Below are positions 14,901 through 21,784 of a stretch of DNA of 21,784 bases, piece by piece. The notes under the pieces are model-generated. The model was not told the DNA's origin and searched no databases. It saw only the letters and a program-made list of their open reading frames with translations. The position numbers and the translations under genes were made by a program. The stretch spans positions 38,927 through 60,710 of the forward strand of contig DCCS01000008.1 in NCBI GenBank assembly GCA_002316015.1. Reading direction: 5' to 3'. Each line of letters starts with the position of its first letter. Position 1 is the stretch's first letter. This DNA comes from Prevotellaceae bacterium UBA1075. Its GTDB lineage: Bacteria > Bacteroidota > Bacteroidia > Bacteroidales > Bacteroidaceae.

Positions 14901-15165
14901 CCGTTTCTTGACAAGTTCAAATTACTTGTCCTTGAACAACTTGACACTTGGGTATACCTTACCCAAGAACTTGGTAAGAGCTTTGACATTCTCAAATGTG
15001 CGTGTTTACGTATCAGGTGAGAACCTCTTCCTCTTGACCAAGCGCAAGGGACTTGACCCACGCTTCAACTATGGTCTCGGTTCTATGACAAGTGGTTCTG
15101 GTAAGGCTTCAGGTGGTTATGCCGCCATGCGTTCCGTCACTGCCGGCATTTCCGTTACCTTCTAA
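11971..15165 (+). CDS. SusC/RagA family TonB-dependent outer membrane transporter, locus 2
   Basis: A 1064-residue paralogue of the locus 1 transporter with the same order of parts: signal peptide (1-21, ending ALA), carboxypeptidase-regulatory-like domain (23-95), EVMVVAYGT (101-109), plug ending GARGANGVIIITTK, and a barrel ending AGISVTF. The first ~375 bases use mostly C/G-ending codons like locus 1; after about 12345-12400, near the start of the plug, codons become richer in T/A endings, suggesting a mosaic gene. No promoter is visible between the right repeat and the start codon, so in this orientation the gene is expected to be silent or weakly read. SusD and lipoprotein genes follow closely. 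Confidence 0.95.
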   Translation: MEKRLLTFIACLFLGIGMALAQTQVSGTVTSSEDGAPIIGAHIKVAGTSTGTATDVDGKFSLNVAPGTKLEVTYIGMQPKTVKAAKNMKIVLDPDSKSLDEVMVVAYGTAKKSAFTGSAGEVKASDIDVHVTSTATSALVGKIAGIQATSSSGEPGSAPVIRIRGIGSLNASSSPLYIVDGAPYEADVANINPTDVESISVLKDASASAIYGARGANGVIIITTKRAKKGQDAQVKFDAKWGSNSRLIPQYDVIDNGAEYLETMYRAKFNSKYYNGSTKAEAYAYADATLFDKNNGGVGQEANVYTVPAGEKLIGTNFKLNPNAALGRVDGDNYYTADDWYDETIHNAFRQEYNLSVSGASDRITYYASTGYLKDGGTVENSSYQRYTGRANVEYQAKKWLKLTTNMGFTHTDSETPSFDVGTWGSSGNVFYICNMIAPIYPLYKRNADGSIKTENGRKMYTTNNGSFVGNAVRDNHFDRDHTYQDVFTGQWSAIVTPVEGLNLTANLSATSINSRRNSLASVFGGGSGENDGSAYVSSTRYFPVNQQYLATYTHTFGKHNMNLLAGYEQYKFKKQGLSGKNNHLFDPYIGELGNAYGTSQKETSSFTDNYMTEGFFGRAQYDFDGKYFASASIRRDASSVFAPGHRWGTFGSIGAAWLINKESFLSDVKWINLLKLKASYGEQGNDNLSGVTYSWHAYADMYSPSYNEASKNYSIIMVQMGNENLTWETSKAWNFGVDFELFKNRLNGSFEYYVRNTSDLLFFKNLPLSSGISVSDYPDNIGSMRNQGFEFSLEGVAVRNRDMEWSLNANISHNSNKITDLDQELISTGRIIKKGGSVYNAYMIKYAGVNHDNGKALYYKDDVDAEGKVTGVTTTEDITKATKYDCGSTLPKFTGGFGTNLTAYGFDLSAQFAFQLGGKIYDGTYQNLMHNGTEAGQALHRDALKAWSETNKGSNIPRLSSATTDDAGFGSQTPYDRFLTSSNYLSLNNLTLGYTLPKNLVRALTFSNVRVYVSGENLFLLTKRKGLDPRFNYGLGSMTSGSGKASGGYAAMRSVTAGISVTF

Positions 15166-15197
15166 TATGGTGTGTTTTACTTAAAATTAATTCAAAT

Positions 15198-16865
15198 ATG
15201 AAAATATATAAATTGTCAGCTTTTATGTTCAGTGCATTGCTGTGGGCATCATGCTCTGACATAGACAAACAGGAATATGCCGGTGGTGCAATCTCTGGCG
15301 AACAGTCACAGCAGACGAATGAAGCCATTCCTTCTCGAACGAAGGCCAAATTCGAAGGTATGTTCACGCTACTTGGCAACCCATGCCATAACTATTTAAC
15401 GCACTTCAGTTCTCTGCGTCCAGACGACTTCGGCTTCGTGATGAGTGCCATCTCCCTGGATCTTGAGGGTGCAGATATGGCAATGCAGGATAATGGATAC
15501 AACTGGTTTTCGCCAGCCAGCGAGTTGAGTACTCGTAACGCCAACTATGCCATCCCGTACGCTCGTTATGTGATTCCTTATACTGCCATAGGCACAGCCA
15601 ACGAATCCATCGAAGATATCATCAAACTTTTCGGTGCCGACACCCAAGATGCAGATGCTCTTAACATGATAGCCCAGGCAAAGGCAATACGTGCTTTCTC
15701 TTATTTGGCATTGGCACCTTACTTCCAGGGAAACTATCAGACATGCAAGGACAAGCCATGTGTGCCACTGCAGGATGACAAGAATGACAATAACAATAAT
15801 CCACGTGCCACCGTAGCCGAGGTTTATGACGCAATCATTGAAGACCTGACTTGGGCCATTGAACATCTGACAGAAGTCCGTTCAGACAAGGCACATATCA
15901 ACAAAAATGTGGCATGTGGCCTGCGTGCACGTGCTTATCTCTACATGGGCGAGTATGCCAAGGCTCTTGCCGATGCGGAAGAAGCCATGAAGGGCTACAC
16001 TCCAGCATCTATAGCCGATGTCAGTGTTCCGGGATTCGATGACAGTGCTGCCGCCAACTGGATTTGGACATACGACTTGGCTGACTACCAAATAGTAAGC
16101 GCATCATATGGCTATGCTACCGCTGCATCTTGGTTGTCAGCGTTCTCCGGAGATGGTTATGCTCCGGCAACGCAAAATATTCCTGTCATCAACAAACTTC
16201 TTTACGACAAGATTCCTGCCACCGATGTACGCAAAGGATGGTGGCTCAACAAGGATTTGCACTCACCATTGCTCAAGAATCTCGTGTGGAGAGATTCTAA
16301 AGGTGAGGTGCTTGCCAAAGGTGATGCTATCGCTCCTCTGAAAATTGCGAACGTAAAAGAGCCTATGCTTCCTTACACGAACGTGAAGTTTGGCATGAAA
16401 TCGGGGGTGGGCAGTCAGAAAAACAATTCTTCCTTCCCATTGATGCGTGTAGAGGAGATGATTCTTATCAAGGCTGAGTGTTTGGCTAAGACCAATCAGG
16501 AAGGTGAGGCCAAGAATGTGCTCACAAACTTTGTGAAGACTTATCGTGATCCTTCTTACACGATACCAACAAGCCGTTCGTTGATGGATGAGATTTGGTT
16601 CCAGCGTCGTGTCGAGCTCTGGGGAGAGGGCTTCTTCACTGCGGATGCCCGTCGCTTGGGCAAGGATATCGTTCGCTTCCATGGCAAGGATACATCCAAC
16701 TTCCCTGATGCATTCACATTCAACATCAAGAACGATGATGGTTGGTTGAATCTCCGATTCCCACAGTCTGAGATGAACACCAACAAGGGGATTGTCGACA
16801 ACACAGAAGGTAGTCAGCCCGTTGCGGGTCAAAACCCTGACCTTCGTGATGGTGTGACAGATTAG
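15198..16865 (+). CDS. SusD/RagB family nutrient-binding lipoprotein, locus 2
   Basis: A 555-residue protein with lipobox WASC (Cys19) followed by Ser-Asp-Ile-Asp, again an acidic surface-export-like start. It has the helical repeats of SusD (AIRAFSYLALAPYFQ; ACGLRARAYLYMGEYAKALADAEEAM) and the signature RRVELWGEGFFTADARR. It shares a GYNW(F/Y)S motif in its N-terminal third and a PATDVRKGWWLN motif (STDVRKGWWLD in locus 1) with the locus 1 SusD, so the two are true paralogues. It starts 32 bases after the susC stop and is the partner lid for that transporter. Sequence differences in the ligand-facing parts suggest a different, unknown ligand range. Confidence 0.92.
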   Translation: MKIYKLSAFMFSALLWASCSDIDKQEYAGGAISGEQSQQTNEAIPSRTKAKFEGMFTLLGNPCHNYLTHFSSLRPDDFGFVMSAISLDLEGADMAMQDNGYNWFSPASELSTRNANYAIPYARYVIPYTAIGTANESIEDIIKLFGADTQDADALNMIAQAKAIRAFSYLALAPYFQGNYQTCKDKPCVPLQDDKNDNNNNPRATVAEVYDAIIEDLTWAIEHLTEVRSDKAHINKNVACGLRARAYLYMGEYAKALADAEEAMKGYTPASIADVSVPGFDDSAAANWIWTYDLADYQIVSASYGYATAASWLSAFSGDGYAPATQNIPVINKLLYDKIPATDVRKGWWLNKDLHSPLLKNLVWRDSKGEVLAKGDAIAPLKIANVKEPMLPYTNVKFGMKSGVGSQKNNSSFPLMRVEEMILIKAECLAKTNQEGEAKNVLTNFVKTYRDPSYTIPTSRSLMDEIWFQRRVELWGEGFFTADARRLGKDIVRFHGKDTSNFPDAFTFNIKNDDGWLNLRFPQSEMNTNKGIVDNTEGSQPVAGQNPDLRDGVTD

Positions 16866-16901
16866 TTTCCATGTAATCATAAACAATAAAACGAAAAGAA
16901 C

Positions 16902-17897
16902 ATGAAGGTTTTTTTAAAGTATATATTCATCGCTTTGATGCCCATCATAGCATTGGCATCATGCGGCAATGACGATGAATACGTAGCCGGCGCCCAGGAT
17001 TCAGCCGACAAGGTAGGCGTTTATTTCCCTACTACTGATGGAGGCAGCAATGACGTTGACCCTGCCGACCCTACAGAGTTTACCATTAAGGTAGCGCGCA
17101 TGAACACCAATGGAGCCGTTTCTGTTCCATTGAATGTGGTAGCAAACGATGACAGCATTTTCCAAGTCCCTGCCACTGCCGAATTCAAGGATGGCGAGGC
17201 AGAGACAACAGTAAAGGTTACTTTCCCTGATGCAGCAGTGGGCACCACCTATACTCTCACCTTAGAAATTCCAGAAGAGTATGTAAGTCTCTATAAAGAA
17301 AATGGTGACAAGGTGTCTTTCACCACTTCTTACTCACGTGCGAAGTGGGATGATATGGGCGTTGGCTATTTTACAGATGGTACAATCAGCCCTCTTTTTG
17401 GAGGTGAGTTCACTATGGCCGTGGAAATAGAGAAGAATGTCGGACTTGATGGGAAAACGACACGCTATCGCTTCGACAGTCCATTTGCATATCTGGCAAC
17501 TGCCAAAGATGAACTTGGGGCTTATATCGGTTATCCTTTCAATGAGGAGGGAGATTGCGATGAACAGAGTCACAAGATAATCATAACAGTTAAAGATAAG
17601 AATGCGACAATGGCTCCTGTTTATACAGGTATGAAGTGGAAGAATTATGGTGAGTTCTCCATCGGTCAGATAGTTGGGAACCTGAAAACTTCCAGTGGCA
17701 TTATTACTGACACAAGCACTTATCCTCTTGGTGAGTATTCGGAGAAAGATGGTTCCATTGTTTGGCCTGCAAATTCTTTGTATGTTCGCATGTCAGAATA
17801 CGATGGCGGTTCCATTTTCCTTCAGACAAAACCTACCCGCTTGTTCTTGAGCACTGATGCCTATAAGGCTTACATTGACTCCCAAACCGGGAAATAA
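16902..17897 (+). CDS. SusCD-associated surface lipoprotein, single-unit relative of the locus 1 lipoprotein
   Basis: A 331-residue protein with lipobox LASC (Cys21) followed by Gly-Asn-Asp-Asp-Glu. Residues about 35-130 resemble a beta-sandwich with VPLNVVANDDSIFQVPATAEFKDGE, matching the equivalent region of the locus 1 lipoprotein (LPLKVKVSDASLVVVGDSVVF). One copy of the Trp/Gly-started unit follows (KWDDMGVGYFTDG onwards), where the locus 1 protein has two. It starts 36 bases after the susD stop, so it is the third gene of the unit. It is probably exposed at the surface and binds the same class of ligand as the SusCD pair; no enzymatic motif is visible. Confidence 0.8.
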   Translation: MKVFLKYIFIALMPIIALASCGNDDEYVAGAQDSADKVGVYFPTTDGGSNDVDPADPTEFTIKVARMNTNGAVSVPLNVVANDDSIFQVPATAEFKDGEAETTVKVTFPDAAVGTTYTLTLEIPEEYVSLYKENGDKVSFTTSYSRAKWDDMGVGYFTDGTISPLFGGEFTMAVEIEKNVGLDGKTTRYRFDSPFAYLATAKDELGAYIGYPFNEEGDCDEQSHKIIITVKDKNATMAPVYTGMKWKNYGEFSIGQIVGNLKTSSGIITDTSTYPLGEYSEKDGSIVWPANSLYVRMSEYDGGSIFLQTKPTRLFLSTDAYKAYIDSQTGK

Positions 17898-17913
17898 AGG
17901 TTATATCTAACAA

Positions 17914-17948
17914 AAAGAGTGGATTAGTCACCATACTATCCACTCTTT
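17914..17948 (+). terminator. Hairpin terminator or attenuator between the lipoprotein and C10 peptidase genes
   Basis: AAAGAGTGGAT pairs with ATCCACTCTTT, and the stem can extend inwards (TAGT/ACTA) around a short loop. CTGTATTTCT follows. Only 32 bases remain before the peptidase ATG and they hold no consensus promoter, so the peptidase probably depends on read-through. The position mirrors the hairpin at 3554-3588 in locus 1. Confidence 0.65.
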
Positions 17949-17980
17949 CTGTATTTCTACCAAAACACATTCTCTATTCT

Positions 17981-19711
17981 ATGATAAAAAGGTTTCTTAT
18001 ATTTGTAACTGTTGGCCTGCTTTCTGTTTCCTCTCTCGCAAAGAAAAGAACAGATCGAGAGTTGCTGACGATAGCGAGCCAATACTTAGGCTTACCGGCC
18101 AAAGCAGCATATAAGGCTTCAAATGTCGGCTTAAAGAAAAAACTAATCTCTGAGTATTTGGCATTGTATGGCAGGCAGGGACACGGGTTTGTGGTTTTAA
18201 GTTTAGATGATGATTTCACGCCAGTTTTGGGTTATTCTGATACTGACTTTATAGAAAACGCCATGCCATGCGGCTTTTTGTGGTGGTTGAGACAAGTGGA
18301 CAAATCCCTCGAGGATAGAATGGCCTGTGCACAGACTTATCAACCTGCTGTATATGCAGCAACCACAGCCACCAACTTCATTACCACATCATGGAACCAG
18401 CAAGCACCTTACAACACATTGTGTCCTAAGATTGACAATGTCGTAGCGCCTACAGGATGTATCGCCACAGTAATGGCTCAGATTATGTACTACTATAAAT
18501 ATCCTGTTTCAGGAAAAGGCAAAGGCTCATATACTGTCACGACTTCTGAAGGCACTACAAAGTACACATGCGATATCAATAGTACCTATGAATGGACTAA
18601 AATGAAAAATAAATACTTACGTCCTACTGGTGACACGGACAATGCGGTAGCCACGCTCATGCGTGATGCCGGTGCTGCCAGCCGCATGAATTATCAGGCA
18701 GATGCCAGTGGTACTATCGAATGGTATGCAGCCAAGGGATTAGCCGACAATTTCAGATATGACTCTTTGGCCATCATCTGCCTACAGCGGGACTTCTACA
18801 CCGACGCGGAATGGATGGATATGATACGCAAAGAAATGGAAGCAAAACGGCCTGTCCTCTATTGTGGTACTGACGAGATAGATGGAGGACATGCTTTCTT
18901 GCTCGATGGAATACAGGAGGATGGGAAAGTACATGTCAACTGGGGCTGGAGCGGAAATGGCAATGGCTGGTATGATATCAACATTCTTCAGCCTATAGCT
19001 TACGATGGGAGCGCACTCTCTTCCGGAAAAGGCTTCAGCGAAAGGCAAAGCATGGTCTTGGGCTTCAAGGCACAGGAGACTCCAAGCGCTGACGAAGAAA
19101 ACACTTCGCAATGGGCCACAGACGGATATAGTTTCTATGTCGACAACAAGAAAGAGTTGCATGTCAAACTGACGAATGCCTTCAATTACAGCCATCGCGT
19201 GTTTGAGGGAAAACTGGACATCGTGCTGAAGGGCACAGATGGCAGCGGAAAACTCTATACCGACCCGATTTTCGAGACTGATGCCGAAACGCCTTATATC
19301 GATATGCTGAGTGGATTTATTTTCGGTGACAGCGATAGTAAGGAAGTTGACTATAATCTGAGTCAAGACGCAGAACTAAAGGCAATTTCTCCAGGTACCT
19401 ACAAGGTGTTTGTTGGTTCTAAGTCGACAAAGGAAAGTTCCTATCAATGCCTGCGTGGTGTTGGAGGGGCTATCATTTACACACTTACCGTCGCTTCCAA
19501 CGGCACTATGGAAATAACGCAGGATGCCACAACAGGTATCCCTGCCGTTTCCGTGTCACAGGATACCCCCTCTCCTTACACCTACATCTACAATTTGCAA
19601 GGCCAGGAGGTGTACAGGTCGAAGGCACAGGACTTCCGCCTCTCTGATGTTCCTGCCCACGGCATACTGATTGTCAAGCAAGGCAACAAGGCAAGAAAGG
19701 TGGTCAAGTAA
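17981..19711 (+). CDS. Secreted C10 family (streptopain-like) cysteine peptidase
   Basis: A 576-residue protein. Residues 1-20 are a signal peptide. A propeptide (about 25-115) contains the family pattern GFVVLSLDDDFTPVLGYSD. The catalytic Cys160 lies in PTGCIATVMAQIMYYY, His304 in DGGHAFLLDG, and NWGWSGNGNGWY at 320-331 completes the active site seen in SpeB-type enzymes. Residues about 380-510 form a beta-rich extension, and the end (YNLQGQEV ... NKARKVVK) resembles a type IX secretion tail. It should mature by removal of the propeptide and cleave proteins outside the cell, supplying peptides to the neighbouring SusCD pair. The last 120 coding bases plus 13 beyond recur at the right edge of the window with two mismatches. 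Confidence 0.93.
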   Translation: MIKRFLIFVTVGLLSVSSLAKKRTDRELLTIASQYLGLPAKAAYKASNVGLKKKLISEYLALYGRQGHGFVVLSLDDDFTPVLGYSDTDFIENAMPCGFLWWLRQVDKSLEDRMACAQTYQPAVYAATTATNFITTSWNQQAPYNTLCPKIDNVVAPTGCIATVMAQIMYYYKYPVSGKGKGSYTVTTSEGTTKYTCDINSTYEWTKMKNKYLRPTGDTDNAVATLMRDAGAASRMNYQADASGTIEWYAAKGLADNFRYDSLAIICLQRDFYTDAEWMDMIRKEMEAKRPVLYCGTDEIDGGHAFLLDGIQEDGKVHVNWGWSGNGNGWYDINILQPIAYDGSALSSGKGFSERQSMVLGFKAQETPSADEENTSQWATDGYSFYVDNKKELHVKLTNAFNYSHRVFEGKLDIVLKGTDGSGKLYTDPIFETDAETPYIDMLSGFIFGDSDSKEVDYNLSQDAELKAISPGTYKVFVGSKSTKESSYQCLRGVGGAIIYTLTVASNGTMEITQDATTGIPAVSVSQDTPSPYTYIYNLQGQEVYRSKAQDFRLSDVPAHGILIVKQGNKARKVVK

Positions 19712-19724
19712 AGTTTGATTCCTC
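19592..19724 (+). repeat. Direct repeat, copy 1: 3' end of the C10 peptidase gene
   Basis: This stretch matches 21652-21784 at 131 of 133 positions (differences at 19606/21666 and 19611/21671), at a constant offset of 2060 bases. It covers the last 39 codons, the stop and 13 bases downstream. The match reaches the window edge, so the true repeat may be longer. Confidence 0.95.
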
Positions 19725-19733
19725 CATATACAG

Positions 19734-19784
19734 AAAGGTGCATCCTTGCCGCCCACCATCGGGCTGCCAGGGATGCACCTTTTT
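19734..19784 (+). terminator. Terminator after the C10 peptidase gene, possibly bidirectional
   Basis: AAAGGTGCATCC and GGATGCACCTTT form the stem, with a 25-base loop, and TTTTTC follows on the plus strand. On the opposite strand the stem is followed by TTTCTGTAT, so it may also end transcripts of the convergent ATPase gene. Confidence 0.75.
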
Positions 19785-19830
19785 CTATTACCATAAACAG
19801 CAAGCTGGCGGGCACGCTTTTGTCATTGAT

Positions 19831-19869
19831 GGCTTCGCATCCAACCTTTTCGATGGTTGACGCGAAGCC
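19831..19869. repeat. Imperfect palindrome at the left side of the ATPase gene
   Basis: GGCTTCGCATCCAACC (19831-19846) and GGTTGACGCGAAGCC (19855-19869) face each other across 8 bases. A third version, GGCTTCGCATACCAACC, lies at 21507-21523 on the other side of the ATPase gene. No T-run follows on either strand, so it is not a simple terminator. It may mark the edge of an inserted piece of DNA. Confidence 0.6.
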
Positions 19870-19883
19870 CCCCAAAAAAAACA

Positions 19884-21320
19884 TCACGCAAACAAGTCGT
19901 TCATTGTCACTTCACTCTGAATCATGCCATATTGCGCATTCTTTACTATTCCATATGTCGTAACCATCGTGAGATGCAAGGCCTTGTTGGTGCCTGTCGC
20001 CTGACGGAACAACTCACGACGAGCAATGAGATGCTGCATGTAAGAAGATGTTATCTCGAATGGTTGCAAGGAGAACTTCATCTCACAAAGATTGATAGTC
20101 TGGTCACGACGGTCGATAATCAAGTCTATCTGTCCACCCTCCTGCTTTCTGCCTTCTTCGTCCACTTTCGATGGCACAGACCAAGAACACACATTGCACT
20201 GTACGCCCTCAATGCCAAGCGCACGCTTGATTTGTCTTACATGGTGCAAACAAACTTGCTCAAAGGCATAGCCACACCATGCCCGATGGCTTGGCGAATC
20301 GATGGTATCAGTCCAAAAAGTCTCGTCCATTCCATTGGCATCTTTCACATATTTAAGATAGAAGAGAGAAAAAAGGTCGGTCAACTGATAGATGACATCT
20401 CTCTGCTTTTTGTTATAAGAGGTATAACGGCGAATAAAATCACAATTGCATAAGTCGTCCAAAACAGTTGTCAGATTACCATTTTCTGTGATTTTACAAT
20501 CTTCTATCAATTCTTGCCTTGTCATCCCTTTAGCACGTTTCGACAGCTGCTCCACTATCTTCCGATAGTTCTTGCAGTCTTTGAACAATGAGCGGAACAA
20601 AAAGTCGAATTCACGTTTCAGCTCGGCATTTTCCTCAAAAAACAATTTGTTGATGTTCTGTGCCAAGCTCAATTTGGGCTGAAGCATATTGAGATAATAG
20701 GGCGTTCCACCAAGCATCATATAGCATTCCACTATCTGATGACGGTTGAAAGCGATGTGATTATGAGACAAAAAAGACTCTGTCTCACCTAAAGTGAAAG
20801 GTGACAAATAGATGCTTCTCGTCACCCGATTGTGAAGACCGCCCTTGTCGCCAAGCAGCTTGTTGACCATCCATGAAGTGGCAGATCCACATACTACAAG
20901 CAAGAGATTTTGGTCGGAAGCCCATTGGTTCCAAAAGAGTTCGATGGCACTGATGAAGTTGGAACGAGGAGTATCAAACCAAGGAAGCTCATCGACAAAT
21001 ACGACTTTTCGCCTATCGCCAAGTGACGAAAGGTAATCTTTGAGTTGGAAAAAAGCCTCCAACCAGGTCTGCGGTGTCTTTCTTTTCTTGCCCGAATAGC
21101 CTTCCAATGTCATTTTGAAATTGAAAAGTTGGTCTTTTCTGCTGGCTTGATAGGCACCTGTGATGTAAAAATCGAAATTTTCCTTGAAAAATTGCTTCAC
21201 AAGGAATGTTTTTCCTATTCTTCTTCGACCATAAACAGCCACAAATTCGGGTTTGTTTGAGTCCAAGCAGTCTTGCAAAACTTGCTGTTCCTCCTTACGA
21301 CCAATGATTTCTTGTATCAT
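19884..21320 (-). CDS. AAA ATPase with C-terminal DUF234 (PD-(D/E)XK-like) domain
   Basis: A 478-residue protein from ATG 21320; ATG 21332, four codons earlier, is equally possible. A far upstream in-frame ATG (21449) lies before the likely promoter and is rejected. Residues 31-38 are a Walker A (GRRRIGKT) and 105-114 a Walker B (KVVFVDELPW), with a sensor-like VVCGSATSW further on, as in the ATPase_2 family. A winged-helix region follows (MTRQELIEDCKITENGNLTTVLDDL). The C-terminus has GYAFEQVC, QIDLIIDRR and CEMKFS, the E...D...ExK pattern of DUF234, a nuclease-like fold. These genes are common in Bacteroidetes and archaea; their role is unsettled. The gene is lower in G+C than locus 1 and sits between an intact and a broken C10 gene. 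Confidence 0.88.
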   Translation of the reverse strand: MIQEIIGRKEEQQVLQDCLDSNKPEFVAVYGRRRIGKTFLVKQFFKENFDFYITGAYQASRKDQLFNFKMTLEGYSGKKRKTPQTWLEAFFQLKDYLSSLGDRRKVVFVDELPWFDTPRSNFISAIELFWNQWASDQNLLLVVCGSATSWMVNKLLGDKGGLHNRVTRSIYLSPFTLGETESFLSHNHIAFNRHQIVECYMMLGGTPYYLNMLQPKLSLAQNINKLFFEENAELKREFDFLFRSLFKDCKNYRKIVEQLSKRAKGMTRQELIEDCKITENGNLTTVLDDLCNCDFIRRYTSYNKKQRDVIYQLTDLFSLFYLKYVKDANGMDETFWTDTIDSPSHRAWCGYAFEQVCLHHVRQIKRALGIEGVQCNVCSWSVPSKVDEEGRKQEGGQIDLIIDRRDQTINLCEMKFSLQPFEITSSYMQHLIARRELFRQATGTNKALHLTMVTTYGIVKNAQYGMIQSEVTMNDLFA

Positions 21321-21365
21321 TACTATACCCATTTTAAGTGGAAAGCACTCCACGATTTGACGGCA

Positions 21366-21373
21366 CAAAGATA
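21366..21373 (-). promoter_or_regulatory. -7 box of the ATPase gene promoter
   Basis: TATCTTTG on the minus strand matches TAnnTTTG. A TTTG occurs upstream, but only 15 bases away rather than 19-21, so the -33 element is weak. The implied start near 21359 leaves 27-39 bases before ATG 21332 or 21320, which supports those starts. Confidence 0.55.
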
Positions 21374-21505
21374 AGATTTTTCTTTGAACAAAATAAGAAA
21401 ACCATCCGAATCGTGGCGGCAACTCGTCCTTTTTTTGACTTACCGCCACATTTCAGCAAGAGAGTTCTGATGCCAAAGACATACATTCTTGCCATGCAAA
21501 ATTGA

Positions 21506-21771
21506 GGGCTTCGCATACCAACCATAATAAGAATGGTAGACAGTGAGACCCTCAAACTATTGAAAGGAATGCCACAAGTATCCGTCATGGGTTACGACAA
21601 CGGAGGATTTGCCATCATTGCCAACGATGATAAGTATCCGGCAGTACTAGGAATTTGCAAGGCCATGAGGCGTACAGGTCGAAGGCACAGGACTTCCGCC
21701 TCTCTGATGTTCCTGCCCACGGCATACTGATTGTCAAGCAAGGCAACAAGGCAAGAAAGGTGGTCAAGTAA
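21506..21771 (+). pseudogene. Remnant of a second C10 family peptidase gene (propeptide piece joined out of frame to the tail)
   Basis: An open stretch after a TGA at 21503-21505 (first ATG 21533) encodes MPQVSVMGYDNGGFAIIAND and then DKYPAVLGI, the propeptide pattern of C10 peptidases (compare GFVVLSLDDDFTPVLGYSD in the intact gene). It has no signal peptide. At about 21650 it meets the duplicated tail, whose proper frame (NLQGHEAYRSKAQ ... KARKVVK, stop at 21769-21771) differs from that of the propeptide. The whole catalytic domain is absent. This is therefore a deletion remnant, not a working peptidase. What lies to the right of the window cannot be seen. Confidence 0.75.
21507..21523. repeat. 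Right-hand copy of the short repeat bracketing the ATPase gene
   Basis: GGCTTCGCATACCAACC is a direct relative of 19831-19846 (one extra base) and an inverted relative of 19855-19869. It lies inside the reading frame of the broken C10 remnant. Confidence 0.5.
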
Positions 21772-21784
21772 AGTTTGATTCCTC
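21652..21784 (+). repeat. Direct repeat, copy 2: duplicated C10 tail
   Basis: Second copy of 19592-19724, with two mismatches in 133 bases, running to the end of the window. The near identity points to recent duplication or gene conversion. Confidence 0.95.

Noticed and set aside
21321..21449. Upstream start of the ATPase gene at 21449
   Set aside because: It precedes the -7 box at 21366-21373, and the added residues do not belong to the ATPase fold, which begins near IIGRKEEQ.

Overview
The window looks like a chromosomal accessory region of a Bacteroidales species, most likely Prevotellaceae. The evidence is the SusC/SusD pairs, lipoproteins with acidic residues after the lipobox cysteine, Bacteroidetes-type promoters (TTTG, 19-20 bases, TAnnTTTG), secreted peptidases with sorting-type C-terminal tails, and genes without strong Shine-Dalgarno sites. 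The genus is an inference. No tRNA, rRNA or CRISPR array was seen.

Layout. Positions 1-832 (minus) hold a partial Rpn/PD-(D/E)XK nuclease gene. Positions 985-10499 (minus) hold locus 1, read right to left: SusC, SusD, a surface lipoprotein, an intrinsic terminator, then an M6 (immune inhibitor A-like) metallopeptidase. Positions 10538-11915 are a 1378-bp segment bounded by perfect 54-bp inverted repeats. It carries a tyrosine recombinase gene and one strong outward promoter. Positions 11971-19711 (plus) hold locus 2: SusC, SusD, a lipoprotein, a terminator, then a C10 (streptopain-like) cysteine peptidase. Positions 19725-21784 hold an AAA ATPase/DUF234 gene on the minus strand, then a broken second C10 gene whose last 133 bp repeat the 3' end of the intact one.

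Main interpretation. The two loci are mirror images diverging from the invertible segment. Neither susC leader outside the repeats has a recognisable promoter. The only strong outward promoter lies inside the segment and in this assembly points at locus 1, so locus 1 should be ON and locus 2 OFF. Inversion by the internally encoded recombinase would send the same promoter through the other repeat into locus 2. The cell would thereby alternate between two surface protein-degradation and peptide-uptake systems built on different peptidase chemistries (metallo versus cysteine). Promoter, repeats and gene order are read from the sequence. Substrate (oligopeptides, by analogy with RagAB) and switching are inference.

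The right-hand part shows signs of shuffling: a base-composition change near the start of the plug domain of the second susC, a duplicated C10 tail, an out-of-frame C10 remnant, and short inverted repeats around the ATPase gene.
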